Part shown: positions 12,283 through 25,298 of the stretch, piece after piece
Numbering within the stretch: position 1 is the first letter of the stretch
How the letters are laid out: each line of letters begins with the position of its first letter
Assembly (NCBI GenBank): GCA_000231825.2
Contig: JH720307.1
Location: 830,880-894,879 of the forward strand
Reading direction: 5' to 3'
Origin: Tetrahymena elliotti 4EA
Taxonomy: Eukaryota; Ciliophora; Oligohymenophorea; Hymenostomatida; Tetrahymenidae
DNA: 64,000 nt
Notes under the pieces: model-generated
Told to the model about the DNA's origin: nothing
Seen by the model: the letters and a program-made list of their open reading frames with translations, nothing else
Databases searched by the model: none
Position numbers and translations under genes: made by a program

Positions 12283-13300
12283 GAAATTAATTAATTTAAT
12301 AATAATAACAATTGATGGTTGATATTTTTGACAATTTAATTTATTTAATCAAAGAATTTCGTCTTTTTATGTAGAGCAAATAATTCTTGATTTCCTTTTT
12401 AATTAAAGCAAGATACTTAACTAACTAATACTTTTATTATTTTTATTTAAATTTTGTCACTTTCCTTTTGCAATAATCCTTTTTAAAGTTTTATATGTTT
12501 AGTCATTATATTTTGTTTCTCATAAACATTTTATTGTAGAATTTAATGTAAAATAAATATCTAATTGAATAACTTCTACTTGTTTCTATTATTTGGTAAA
12601 GATATACTTTTTATATCATATTTCAGAGAAAAAATGTAATATCTTAAATAAAATGGAAAAACGAATAGAAGAAATATCTCTAAAAAGTGAATTCCATAAT
12701 GAAATCTTTTAACTAGATTTAGATGAAAAAATAGATTTGCTCATAATAGAATTTATAAGAGGCAGGATAAGATTATATCTAAATAAATATTGATATGAAA
12801 GATACATTTCTTATAAAAATTGTAATTATATTTAAATATTTTTGATGGGTGTAAGCTTAGTATGCGTTGGAAGAGGAAAAATAAATAAATTTTTTACAGG
12901 AAGATAAAATTTGAAATATGCAATAATAATAAGATTTTTCTGATATATATATAACCATGAATTATTTTTTATTATTAGAATTTTAAATTATTTGGTAAAA
13001 TTTGTTGAATTATGGTGTATATTAAAGTATTTAAATAGAACGCATTTAATTAAATTTATATCTTTTTTGCCAATCCATCCATATTCTTATTGATTCACTA
13101 TATATAATTTGTACTATTTCAAAGATTAATTTTTATTAGAAATAAAAGAAGTAATTTGTGTTATTCATAATGTAAATATTTTTTGGTTTGTATTATTTTC
13201 TCTCTTGTTTTTATCCACTTAATTACTGATAGAAATGCATAAATTTAAAAATACTTCTATTTAGTAAATCTATCTATTTCTATGATTTTTTTCACTATTT
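12283..13300. other. Intergenic spacer with one relic-like ORF
   Basis: A+T-rich spacer. Apart from the short ORF at 12560-12793 described separately, no coding frame is evident. It should contain the promoter of the small minus-strand gene and the 3' end of the coiled-coil gene. Confidence 0.45.
12560..12793 (+). pseudogene. Short ORF resembling part of GINS subunit Sld5
   Basis: An open frame from ATG 12653 to TGA 12793 encodes 46 residues with the pattern EIFQLDLDEKIDLLIIEF then IRGRIRLYLNKY. This resembles the Sld5 helix pair, where a Glu/Met-rich helix is followed by a YLRxRLxKIEKF-like motif. A possible 37-bp intron (donor GTAAAGATAT, acceptor TTTCAG) would add an upstream exon in frame. 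The TGA comes directly after the conserved Lys-Tyr and no donor precedes it, so the reading frame ends where the family would continue. A truncated copy, a chance similarity or an unusual short gene are all possible. Confidence 0.3.
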
Positions 13301-16300
13301 TCATTTCTTGTTCAAATTTTTGAAACATGAGCTATTTTTATTTTGGCCTTTTTCAATTGTGCTATTAATTTTAATGAACCCAGTGCTGCCACTTTAATCA
13401 ACAATATTAGCATTATTTATGTTTTAGTCATTATCTAAATCATTATATTCAAGCTCATTTCTGTAATATTAGTCATTTTCCAGAGAACTGCATGTAAAGT
13501 TTTACATTTAATTTTCATCTTGCTTTCTATTTGTTTGTTTCATGTAATCTGATTTTGTGTTTGAGAATAAGTAAGGTGGTTTTTAAGAAGATTATGTTGT
13601 TTCGTTGGTAGTCGATTAGGGAACAAGTTTTAATGATGAGGGAGGAAATAAATTTGATTTTATATTTGTTTTGAGGAGCAAATCATTTTCTTTATTATTT
13701 GAAAAATCCCCACTTTAAGAATTAACAATTTTTCTTTTTCTTTAAGTTGATGCAGAATTACACAAGCCCCCTTATGCTGTGTATTTTTTTTACAATTAAA
13801 GGATATTTTATTAATCAACCATGCATTTCTTTTCCCAAAGCTGTCCCTACAAATTTAATCCTTCCATTTTAAGCTCCAAGTCTTGATATAGCTGGCTTTA
13901 TTGTATTAATAAATCCTCTTTCATTTTAATTGATCCCTCTCTTTAAAAGAGACTCTCTTCTTTGTCTTTCAACTTTTTTTCCCAGTTTTCTTTAAATTCT
14001 AACAATTCTTTTTACTTTTAAGATAATTACTCAGCCATTTCATCTAATTTCTTTTTATCTGATGAAATGATGGATTCTTATTCCTTCAATTTTTATTTTA
14101 ACTCCTCAACACCTGTTCTTTCAACATCTAAATGCAGCTACATCCTGTAAGCGTCTTCTTCTCTTTTTTTCAACTACTTTTCTTTGATTGAATTTTATTC
14201 CCTAATAGCTATGCAGTTTTAATTTAAATTCTCTACATCAGCTTCTTTTTATTAAAGCTTACGTCTTTCCTTATCAATAAATACTGAAAGATCATTTAAC
14301 TACTTAAATCTTATTTCAATCTATTCTGTTTACTGTCTTATCATAATCATTTAAGTCTCAATTTAAGACTCCGTTTGCTGTAATTAAAGTTGAACTATCT
14401 GTAATTTTTCATTTTTTTCTTTTACTTGTGCTTCTTTTTCTCTCATGTTTGACTCGACTTACTCTAAGTCAGCCTTTGATATTGTTATTTTTTCATTTAA
14501 GCTTGCTAAATCTTTTTTCAAGCACTTTGTCTACTCAAGGTCTTTCTTTTTCTCCTCTTTAACTTTTTCTAGTATCTTCTCTTCCTCATTTAAATCTATT
14601 TTAATTTGGTGAGCGTTCTCTCTCAATATTTCAAAGTTATCAGTATATTTACGGATATATTCTTTCTTTTCAGCAATATTTCTGTCAAGCTCAGCTATTT
14701 ATTCTTTCTTTTCTTTAATAACCTTTTCTTTCAATTTCATTTCATGGTCAATAAAATCAAGCTATTTTTACTTTTCTATTATCTTCTAATCCAAGAATTG
14801 CTCATTTACTGTAAAGTTAGTTGTATTCAACATATGAGCATTATTACTGAGAGTCATATTTAGAATGTTTTAATTGTTACCCAAGGTCTAATTCAAATTA
14901 TTTGGATTATTACTTAAAGTCTAATTCAACATATAGTTAGTATTGATTAGAGAAAGAGTATTATTCAATATATCATTAACAGTTTTACCACTATTTTGAT
15001 TAGAATTATGTGCATTAATCTGGGAATTAAATTGGCCTGCATTATTTGGAGTCTGAATTAATCCATAAGGAGATATGCTTTTAACTTTAGAGCTGTTACT
15101 ATTTTTATTAGAAATAGAGTAGCTTAGATTTTCTAAAACAAGGTTACTATTTTTACTTCTTTAATTCATAGTATAGTCATTTATTTTACACTAGCAATTA
15201 GCTCCTTAATTTAAAAAATTTTAATCAAACTAATCAGAGTTATCAGAGTGCTACTAATTATTTAAGTCTTCGTTGTCATCATTACAAGCATTCTCTTATG
15301 TAAAATTACTACCATTTATAGTGGTGTAGTTTAAAAAGTCACAGTTAGAATATGAGTTATTGTTTGTTGAATGACCTTTTTTATGATTTAAATCAGTATC
15401 ATTAATTTAATTAGATGTTTTAGATCTGTCTTTTCTATATATATTTTCATCATTTAATAAATCTCTACTTTTTAATGATAATCTTTACTGATTTTATTAA
15501 TTTTGTTTGATTAATAGCTAATCAGAAGATATTCCATTCTAACTAAAAAGTGAGGTGCTCTAATTATTTGTAAAGTTAGTGGTTGCTTCACTTGAATTCC
15601 TAGCAAAAGTATTAATTCTATTTGCTATATTAAAAACTGATTCATTATAACCATTTTAAGAATTGGTCCTACCATCAAATGAAGATGAAGAAGTTATAAC
15701 ATTCTGACCATTTACATTATTTGCAATAATTGCATTTGCTATTGGAATTGATTAACCTTATAACAATCTATTACCGACATATTCATTCACACTCCTATCT
15801 GGCTGCTAATTGACTAATTAAAAACTAAGCTTATTATCTAGTTCCTCTATTTTTTTTTAAAAATTTTCTTGAAGCTCTAAAATAACTTTTTCTTTTTCAA
15901 TAAGTCTTTATTCCCTATTTTAAACTTTTTGCTCTACTATGCTATCAATTGTTTTTAATTGAATTGCTGTATTATAATTTTTATCTGGCTTCTAACTTTT
16001 CTTGTATTTGTCATGCTTCCCATTTTCATTTGATGGGATGTTTATCTTTTTAGAATTGTTAAAACTATTATTATTGATATTATTTGTTGCCTATTTTTTA
16101 TAGCAATCTTTATTTAAAGTACTAGACCTGCTTTTAGTAGCCTACAAAGATCTCCTTAATTCATTACTCTACTTTTTGTAATTATTTTTTAAATGGTTAA
16201 ATTCTATTTCTTTATCAATTAAATATCTCTTATCATGATTTCCTTAGCATAAAGCTTGATCATGCAAGCTAGGATTGAAAAAATTATGATTTTGCTTATT

Positions 16301-16538
16301 CTAATCATAGGATTAATTCAAATAACTTAAATTAAATGGAGAAGAGCATCCTTTTTAAAAGTTAAAAAATTTAATGAATTATTTTAATAACCTTCTTAAC
16401 TTATTTACTTTAGCAAGTTGTATTTGGCTAAATAAGACCTAGTTGTTCACTTAAAATGGCATTTTAAAAAGCTTACATAGATGGTTCTTCTTAATAATTA
16501 GAACTTAAAGATGGATTTGTTTTTCTTTTATTCCTCAT
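13301..16538 (-). CDS. Large coiled-coil protein with LNxTL repeats
   Basis: Two exons: 16538-16409 and 16350-13301, separated by a 58-bp intron (GTAAAT..AAAAAG); total 3180 nt, 1059 residues, one TGA. The N-terminal third is basic and Gln/Asn/Ser rich with one short predicted coil. The middle (about 14820-14960) has tandem repeats of about 11 residues with the pattern LNQTLSNNPNN. The region 14800-13900 is a long uninterrupted coiled coil rich in Glu, Lys and Gln (for example KEKVIKEKKEQIAELDRNIA). The C-terminus is Asn/Asp rich without structure. The start at 16538 was preferred over 16462 because the upstream frame is open and the intron restores frame. Likely a cytoskeletal or centriole/cilium scaffold, but this is only inferred from the coil. 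Confidence 0.8.
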
Positions 16539-17776
16539 CTCCTTTAATTAATTGTAGTGCACCTTAGTAATAATATTTAAGTTTTTTGAAATTAAAAATT
16601 TGTGAAGTATGCACAAATATTTATCAATGACCTTTAAATTTGAAAATAATACTGTTATTTATATTTAAAAATCAAAAAATTAATAAAGTATATCTAATTC
16701 CTTCATTAATTATTTAAATAAAATAGAATTCTAAAAGAGTATGATTGTATTATCAAAAATTCATTTTTATAAATATAAAACTTTTTTTATTTTCTTTCTT
16801 TTATTTCTTAATAGCCTATTGAATTAAAATAAAACCTATTTATAATTAATTTAACAGTAAGCTTTAATAAAATGTATTTAATAATTAATAATTTTTATGC
16901 TTTTTTATTTATGTCATCACATCATTTTTAATCAAAAGATGAATGAAATAAATAAATAAATTTAAGATTTATTTAATGCTCTTTTATTTAATAATGTGAT
17001 TTTCTAAATTAACCTTTGTGTTGTCCAAATCAAAAGAGTAATCAAAGTCAACATTTATTCACTTTTTAGAAATGAAATAATTTCTAATTATTCCAACATA
17101 AAGTAAAACGTATGATTGTTGAATAAAATTAAAATAAGAAATCGATTTTTGAAAAGACTAACTAAGAATACATGATTCTAATTAATCATTAGCTTTATAT
17201 GTAAATAAGTAAAATTGTAAAGATTCTATTTAAAAACATCAATTATGATTTGATATGTGATAATATTTCTTTCTTAAAAGATTTAAATTTCTTTATGGAC
17301 TAAATATTATTTTTTGTTTAAATTTTTTTTAATTTAAAACATTTGATAAATATTTTTAATTTTAAAACATTTTGTTGATTATGTATGACTTAAAACTTCT
17401 AGAATAAAATTTAAAAAAGTAGTAACAAAAAAATTAATAGAAGAAGAAGTAAAAATTCAGTAATAATTATTTAATCTGGTTTTTAAGTTTTTAATACTTA
17501 ACTTAAATGTCTTTAGATAATTTTAAATAACATTAAGCAAAATGATCATACTACTAATAAAGATCAAACAAAAAAATAGTTTTCATTAACTAGTAGAATT
17601 AAATAAATAAGTTAATTACATAATTCACAAGAAAATTAACAAATTAATTACAAATAAGATTAAATCTGATTCAATAATAATATAATTTTTTTGTAAACAA
17701 AAATAAGTAAATTAAGTGTATACAATACTAACATACAGGAAATTAAATAATACATAAGTAAACATATTGATTTCTC
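16539..17776. other. Divergent intergenic region
   Basis: About 1.2 kb between the 5' ends of the coiled-coil gene (minus) and the large membrane protein gene (plus). Very A+T rich; no coding frame, RNA gene or defined promoter element is seen. Confidence 0.5.
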
Positions 17777-20700
17777 ATGAAGAATCTCATAAACAGATTC
17801 AACAGGAGAGTATTGAATCCTGTAATGTCAAAAAAATATACAAATATAGAAGCTTTAAGGTTAGTAGGATTGTATAAAAAAATACTACCAATATTAATTT
17901 TTACAACAACTGCAATAGGGATTTTTGATTTTATTAATTCGCCATCTGAAAGATAAGTTTATTCAGCTATTGTTTATGTTATTCTTTTTGGTATTTAAGC
18001 ATTACATTACCTATTTATAAGAATAAAGGGAGAATACTTCAACATTTGGCAATATTTTTCTGTTTTGTCATAGCATTTAGTTATAATAATTTATACCTTT
18101 GATTCTTATGAGGCTATGAAATATAACTCTTACAGCCTTTTTTTTTAGGGATACTCTATCGGTGTCTTATTTTACCTATTTCTAACAGGAACGAGTATTT
18201 TCTTTAAAATATTTCTAATTTTCAGTATGTTTTTATAGATCATCTTACTTTTTATTTATGAAAGAAATTATATAAAATTATCAATGATTGTTATAATGTC
18301 TTTGACGTTTTTATTAGCTTGTACAAAAATTATTTAGGAAGAAAGGCGTAAACAAAAGCTGTTTTTAACAAGCTAAACTAATCAAATTTGGTAAAATATT
18401 AAATACTTTCTTCCTTTAAATATAATTATTATAGAGTACGATAGCACTAACTAGCGTATTGAACTGAATTCTGCTAATGAATTTACATAGTAAAATTTAA
18501 GAATTTTTTAAAATGATGACTTGTAAGTATTTTTAGATGAAGCCTGTGTCCAATAACCTCAAAACTTATAGAGTGACTCAAAGTTTACAAATACAGACAA
18601 TATGAATGACAAAGAATCTCCTATTAAATATGAAAAGGTATCTAAAAATAAAAGGCTAAGTACAAAAGTAGAAGTAGATTCTTTTGGAGTGTCTTCACCA
18701 CTAAGATAAAAGGCTTAAAAGAATAGAAGAATCAGTTTATTATAAATGAATAAAATTAACAATGGATTACATAGAGGCTAAAGATCATAGACTCATATCT
18801 CTAACAAAAATGCAAATAATTGTAGAAATTTTGCAAATAGAGATAAGAGAAATCTGAAGCATTATTTAAAAGAGGTTATGATTAAAGCAACATAAGATAA
18901 AAATTTAAGTAAGAAAGTCTATGAGATTAAAATAGAGTATGAATTTGAAAATGATGTAAAATAATACTAACTCAAGTTAATGCCTTTTTTTTTTGATTAA
19001 AATTATGCAATAATAACAATTGATAATCTGTCAACAGAAGAGAGATTAAAAAGCAAAGATGATTTATTAAAAGTTTGTTATCACTTGAATAATCTTTGTA
19101 GGGTTAGAGTTTTAAATAACGTTGAATAAATAATCCGCAATTTTATTTAATTTTAGAAAGAAGCTATTTAAAATATAGAAAATAATGATAGCGAAAGTAT
19201 AAAGTCTGTATTTTCAATTCTATAATCTTCTACTTTTTAGATGTGCTAAAGGACAATAAATGAAGTAAAAAATGTTTAGAACTTATCATTTTCTAAGAAA
19301 AGGATTCCTATTATCTCTAAAAGATTTTCCATTCTTGAGTAGATTAGAACAATATTGAAGAGATTTTCATATTAGCTACATAAAAATAACTAAAAATTTA
19401 GGCTACACATAGATAATACAATGTACGAATATCTTAAACCAAACAATTAAGATAACTAATTTTAAGCTGAAAAGAGGATAGAAAATAATCAAAATGTAAA
19501 CTAAAACTCTATAAGCACAAATAATAATCAAGCAAATACCAGTTGTAACCATTGTATTTCAAATTAATATTAAGCTTAAAATAATTTAAATTAAAGTAAT
19601 AACCACTTGTTAACTATGAATAATACATACATAAATAGTATTACTCAGAATCAAAATAATGTTGATGAGTCATTTTAAGGTATTTCTGCTAGCAAACATG
19701 CTAGTTATTCTCATTTGGGAGCCCATTCTTTAATTTCTCAAAATGATCTTTAAAAAAATTCTCCAAAAAATGGTCTAAGATCAAGTTACTTTTTAAACAA
19801 CTAGATTAACTCTTATAAATAACCAATTTCTTTAATTTCGATATAGTAATAATAGTAGCAGTAGTAATAGCATCAGCAATGTTAGCACTAACTACATAAT
19901 TAAAATGCTATGAATTCTAACAAAATCGCATAAAACTAAAATATTTGCTAATACCAATCAAATAACAATTAATATAATTTTGATATTTAGTCCCAACAAG
20001 CCTATGTAAATGATTTTTAATTAGATATTTAAATACCAAACTAATTAAACCATAAATAATCTTATGACATTTCCAATTTAAATCCACCTCAATTAGAATA
20101 TTAGCAGTCTGCAGCTATTTAATAAATTATTTTAGGATTGAGGAAGGAAGAAATTATTAATGAAGAAAATGAAAAAAATGAAGAAGTATCAGTTTAAAAT
20201 TCTATAAATTAATCCTAAAAGTTTAGAGCTAATTCGGATAATTATAATCTCAACAATACAGAGAGTACTTAAAATTAAAATATAAGGAACAAATCTTTGC
20301 ATTCTTATGAAGCTTCCTCTAATAATTAAAGATTCAACAGTAAATAGATAGAGAGTTAAGTTGCTACAGATGGTAACCCTAATAATTCTTGTTAAATATC
20401 TGAATCAGTAGATTTTATAAATTTAGATGAACATTATGACAGCATGAACTAAAATTCAACATAGAAAAGCTACCAAAATGGTTACTACATCAACAATAAT
20501 CTAAGTGTCAATCATTAATTTAAACTTATAAATTGTGTTGATTAATATACCTTAACAGATAAAATTAAAATGCCATCTGCTTTAAACCTATAAAGTAATA
20601 TTTCCCCACCAAACAGTTTGTTATAAAAGATACACTAATCCCCATTAAGTTCATATATGCATGAATATGAAAACGATCATGTCTTGGATGAATTTGAACT

Positions 20701-23065
20701 GCAATTGAATGAAAATCCAAAAATACAAAACTAAAATGAAATTTTAGATGATTCTTCATAGGAAGCCATTCCATTTGAAGCTAAAGATATAAATTAGGAA
20801 AATCTAGAAAATTCAATTATCAAAAAATTAAAAAGTAAAATGGTTTAGCTAGTTGTGAGTTTCCCAAAAACTAGCCTTGAATCTAAAAATCTCCAAGAAA
20901 TTTCAGATTTAAGTGAATCATGTTAATATGAAATTTCAACATAAAAGCTGCACTCTTTAGATTAAAAATTTGAATTAGAAGAAAATAAACTCTAGAAATA
21001 TTTGAGTAAGTAATCAAATTAAACTCTAACATCTCCTACTAAAAAAGAAAAACCAGGATATCTCAGTACTCAATCTAGAAATTCTCTATAAAATACTTAA
21101 TTAAGTAATTTATTCATACATGATATAAATCATAAAGAATAATCTTTATCTTCTATTGATTAATTATCGTAGAGTTAAATATCGAATTCTTCTTTACCTC
21201 AAAGTAAATCTATGGAATCATCTTCTATCAATAACAGTTTAACCTCTTCTAATGAGTCAAAAGCCACCAATAAGAAAATTAGTGACATTAAAAGTAATAA
21301 GTCAAAAAAAAAGAAGAAGAAAATTCATAAATAAAAAAAAATTAAAGAAAAAAAATCTCAAAAGAGCCTTAGCAATATCAATAAAGAGAAAGATTTTACA
21401 ATAAGATCTCATAATCCTTAAAAGAGCGCAACAAGCCTAAGCAATGACCTACATAGAGATTAGTAGGATAACAATTTAAAAGATGATATTTTTATTTAAT
21501 AAGACATGAGTAGAGTTAATAATATCCTTTATAATTTTATAGAGAACTCAATTTTACATAGTAAATAAAACTCGGAAATCTATATGAGAGTAATAGAAAA
21601 TGCTCCACCTCTAGAAGGTGAGTTCTTTTCATCATATTTTATTATTGAAATAACAAATACTTGTAGCTAAGATATTGAAGAAGTTAAAAACAAAATAGAG
21701 TCTTCATTAGAGTATCAATTTCGTGATTAAAACTTAGTCGATCAAATTGTTGAAGATGAAAATTCTTTTACTCTAGGTTTACGTTCAGCTAGAAAAAACC
21801 TTAGATATCTAGGTCCGTTTGACTAAATAAATTTTCAATATAATGAAAGAAAAAATGAAATAACAACATCATTTTCAATCTATAAGAATATTGAAATATT
21901 GTATCCTGAAATAGCACCAATATCATAAACACGTTCAATGGTTTCTCATTAACTCAATTTATTATAATAAAGTCATAATTTAAATATCTTTCCTTTAATG
22001 AATAACCAGAATTAAAATCTTGATCACCCATCACCAAATATCTCCTTTTAATATCAGTAATCACCCACTTATGGTCCTTTTTCTGCAGAAAAATCAAAGC
22101 TCAATAGTTCATTATTATAAATTTAAACTCCAGTGAAAAAAAGAATGGAATAAGCTAACAAAGATTAAAATTAAAATATTGGTTTATCTGCATAATATTA
22201 AGGATTATCTAGCCTAACAAGAAAAAGCCATCCTAATGTGGTTTTGGCATAAAGGGATTTATTTTTGATACCTGCTTATAGCAAATCAAAATCACCTTTA
22301 ATTTCATTCTAAAAAGTTGTTAATACCCCTAGTTTGCAGTAAAATTTAGATTTAAGTGCAAGTTTCATCAGCCGTTTTAGAAATAATTCTATTTATAACG
22401 AATCAAGCTCAAAATATATTTCTCGTGATTCTTCCTAAAATGTTCCAAGCTCAGCTACGAATAAAATACCAACTTAGAAAGAAATATTAAATGGATCAGT
22501 GAGGCCATCAAGAGTTAAGAGTTGTTATTCATAAGCCATAGATGATAATATTACAAAAAGTCTTTCAATTTAAAGCCCAAGTTTACAGCCAAAAGGATTT
22601 TAGATGAACCCAATTTTTAGTAAAATTAGTTAATTTAGTGTAAGGTATAATCATGAAGATTAAACATAGCCTTAGCAATCATAAAATTTTGATTAAGAAA
22701 TTTTATTCAAAGAAAAAACAAACTCACTTTAAATGAATAATGAAGAAATTAAAAACAAATTTGAATTGACAAACTCCACTTCTTATCGTTTTTCTTATCT
22801 TTCAGGAAATAGAATGATTACAAACAATACCATTAATTAAAATAACAATGCACCTTATCCAACTTTATAAAGTAACAGTACTAGTATAAACCAAAATAAG
22901 CTTAATTAGACCATGAATTTTAATTAAGTGATTCAAAATAATCTAATTGAATCTAACTTGGTAAAGTAAGATTAAAAAACAAGCATAATTGTGAAGAATA
23001 ACAATTAAAATTCTCCAATCACAAATAAAAACAGGAGTCAAAAAGCATTTACATTTTTTTCTTGA
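17777..23065 (+). CDS. Giant membrane protein with degenerate sensor-histidine-kinase architecture
   Basis: A single intronless frame of 5289 nt encodes 1762 residues. Residues ~35-185 contain about six hydrophobic segments. A cytosolic region follows with PAS-like strands (LPLNIIIIEYDST near 215; KLMPFFFDQNYAIITIDNLS near 415). A helical stretch near 500-555 occupies the position of a dimerisation/phosphoacceptor domain but lacks an H-E-x-R/N-P motif. Residues ~1240-1375 resemble a HATPase_c fold: an N-box-like NILYNFIENSILHS, then FIIEITNTCS where the DxGxG box should be, and LGLRSARKNLRYLG ending in TTSFSIYKNI. The ATP-lid glycines are missing, so catalysis is doubtful. Between the domains lie some 700 residues of Q/N/S-rich sequence including a pure poly-Q run near 19846. 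Probably a receptor-like scaffold derived from a sensor kinase; this is inferred. Confidence 0.75.
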
Positions 23066-23948
23066 ATAAACAAAAAATATTAATACTATTTTATTTCTTC
23101 TCAAATCTTATTTAAAGTATTTATTTATTTTATTTTTATAAATCCTATCTATTTTCTCATAAACTCAATTCAAAAAATTATGTATTAATCAAATTTAAAT
23201 ATTTTAACTCATTTTATAATTTAATTTTAACAAAAATCTCTTAAAAAATCGCTCCCTTTAATCTAACTTAAAAAATTAAATTTGAAAACCTGAAAATTTA
23301 TTGCTTTGATGATAGCAAATATTTTCTATTTCACTAATTATCAATAAAAAATTAAAAAATATAAAAATAAACTAATCATCTTTATTTAAAGTCGAATTAA
23401 TAAATTTATAAAATTTTGTTTTCTTAAAAACAAATATTTTTTAAATCTTTAGAGAAAAGCAAATTACAAAAATGATAAAATATCATAGAATATTAATTAG
23501 TAGCCAAAATATCTAAAATGTTTTTTTTCAAAACCTCTAAAAAATTACTTTTAAAAATATTCTCCAAAATAACTGTTAAAGTATTAAGCTATGCTTTTTT
23601 TGTAGCTAAGAAATTATGTGATAAAATATTTTACTTTATAGATTTTTTCAATAACCAAAGCAATAAACATATTACTTTAATCTCTAAAAGATTTTATTGA
23701 AACATTCTACAAAACGGATCAAACATAGCTGTAATAAATAAGTTTATTTTTGCAACATTGAAAAAATTATTTAAGTAAAAATCCATTTGAAAGAATGTTT
23801 TTTTTGAAATTAATTTTAAACTGAAAATGATTTAAGAAAAATAACAATATTTTTAGTATGAGTGAATAGAAGTGGACTTATTAATTAATACAATAAAGAA
23901 AACATTTATCTATCTATTTATTTTAAATAATCATAAATTATCCATTTT
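23066..23948. other. Intergenic spacer (convergent ends)
   Basis: A+T-rich spacer between the 3' ends of the giant membrane protein gene and DRG1. A short plus-strand open stretch at 23518-23700 is Lys/Phe-rich low-complexity sequence and is not treated as a gene. Confidence 0.5.
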
Positions 23949-25298
23949 TCATTTCTTCTTATCTTTAGCTTTTTGGTCCTTCATATCCTTAGCTTCTTTT
24001 TTAACATCTTTCTTTTCTGTTACACTTACTAATTTGTTAGATTCTTTAGCTTTTGTTGATGTCTTAGCTTTCTTGTAGATTTAAATGACGTCTTCATCAC
24101 ATAATATATGATTTAAACCAACTTTCTAAGGCATAAACTTAGCACTTCTACCCCAAACTGTGGCGTGGGCAAAGTCTTTGATCAAATCTCTGTGAATTTA
24201 TTCAACAGCTGATTTAATGGTGCAACCGTTTCTTCCATGAGTTAAAATTAAAGGATCACCCAAATCAGGAGGTTAACCTTTTGAATATTGTAAATAAGTT
24301 ACAAATAATGAAATATTATTTTAAATTAAAATAATATTTTTAAATCAATTAAAATTTTATCCTTTATATTTATATAGCTAATTCATTATTAAATTAAATA
24401 GGCAATTACCTTTTCTTTTAGTGTAAATTCTGACTAATCCAAGATTTTCCCAAATTTTTTCAAGGAGATAGTCAAAGTTAAGCTTTTGATGACAAGAAAT
24501 AACGACATTATGTGGTTAACGAGCTATCATATCAACTTCTTCAATGGAGATGGTATCGATCTTATTATAAACGTAAAGACAACGAACATACTTACGGTTA
24601 CCTTCAATTGAATCAATGATATCATCAATATTAACATCCTGTCTGCACAAAATTGTAGCGTTATGAATTTTATATTCTGAGAAAATATTCTTGACTTGCT
24701 TTTCATCGATTTTAGTTAATTAACAAGTGGATATAAGCTTAACACCACCAGTTTTATTTATAGTTACTGTTATATCAGGCTTTTCTTGATTGAGACGAAT
24801 ACCTACTTTTTCTAATTCATATGTAAGTTTGGCTTTGTGTTCTTCACTTTTTTAAGCATCTAAGACCATGAGAACTAAATCAGAAGCTTTGGCGACTGCA
24901 ATAACTTATCTACCTCTACCTCTACCATCGGCGGCACCTTCTATAATACCAGGAAGATCCAATAGTTAAATCTTTGTATCATTATAATTAATTACACCGG
25001 GAATACAAGTCAATGTAGTGAATTCATATGCAGCAGCTAAACTTTCAGTTTCTGTAATAGAACTCAATAATGTAGATTTACCGACGGAAGGAAAACCAAT
25101 CATACATACTCTAGCATTACCGAATTTCTAAACTTCGAAACCTTCACCCTTAGGACCTTTGGAAGCAGGTTCTAACAATTAAGTACGATATTTTGCTAAT
25201 TTTGCTTTTAATAAACCCAAGTGATATTCTGTGGCCTTATTCTTTTGGGTTCTGGCCATTTCTTCTTCAATTTCCTTAATCTTTTCTAAAACACCCAT
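23949..25298 (-). CDS. DRG1: Developmentally regulated GTP-binding protein (DRG1-type)
   Basis: Two exons: 25298-24410 and 24277-23949 (intron 24278-24409), 405 residues. Motifs of an Obg-like GTPase are complete: G1 [11 protein letters not shown], the switch region ending in [10 protein letters not shown]3 [20 protein letters not shown], and G4 YNKID late in the G domain as is typical of DRG. The N-terminus ([21 protein letters not shown]) matches the DRG1 type rather than DRG2. A TGS domain follows ([19 protein letters not shown] ... [11 protein letters not shown]). DRG1 binds a DFRP partner and associates with translating ribosomes. A tail of about 40 residues, rich in Lys, extends past the usual end (~367 residues in animals). 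No partner gene is nearby. Confidence 0.96.

Noticed and set aside
14606..14863. Plus-strand hydrophobic frame in the coiled-coil gene
   Set aside because: Antisense of a Glu/Lys-rich coil gives Phe/Leu/Ser-rich sequence; not an independent membrane protein.
16462..16538. Alternative start at 16462 for the 1059-residue coiled-coil protein
   Set aside because: The unspliced frame from 16462 is open but is A+T rich and reads through what looks like a 58-bp intron; joining the upstream exon preserves phase and gives a more coding-like N-terminus.
20565..20774. Minus-strand frame inside the giant membrane protein gene
   Set aside because: Antisense shadow of a continuous 1762-codon frame.
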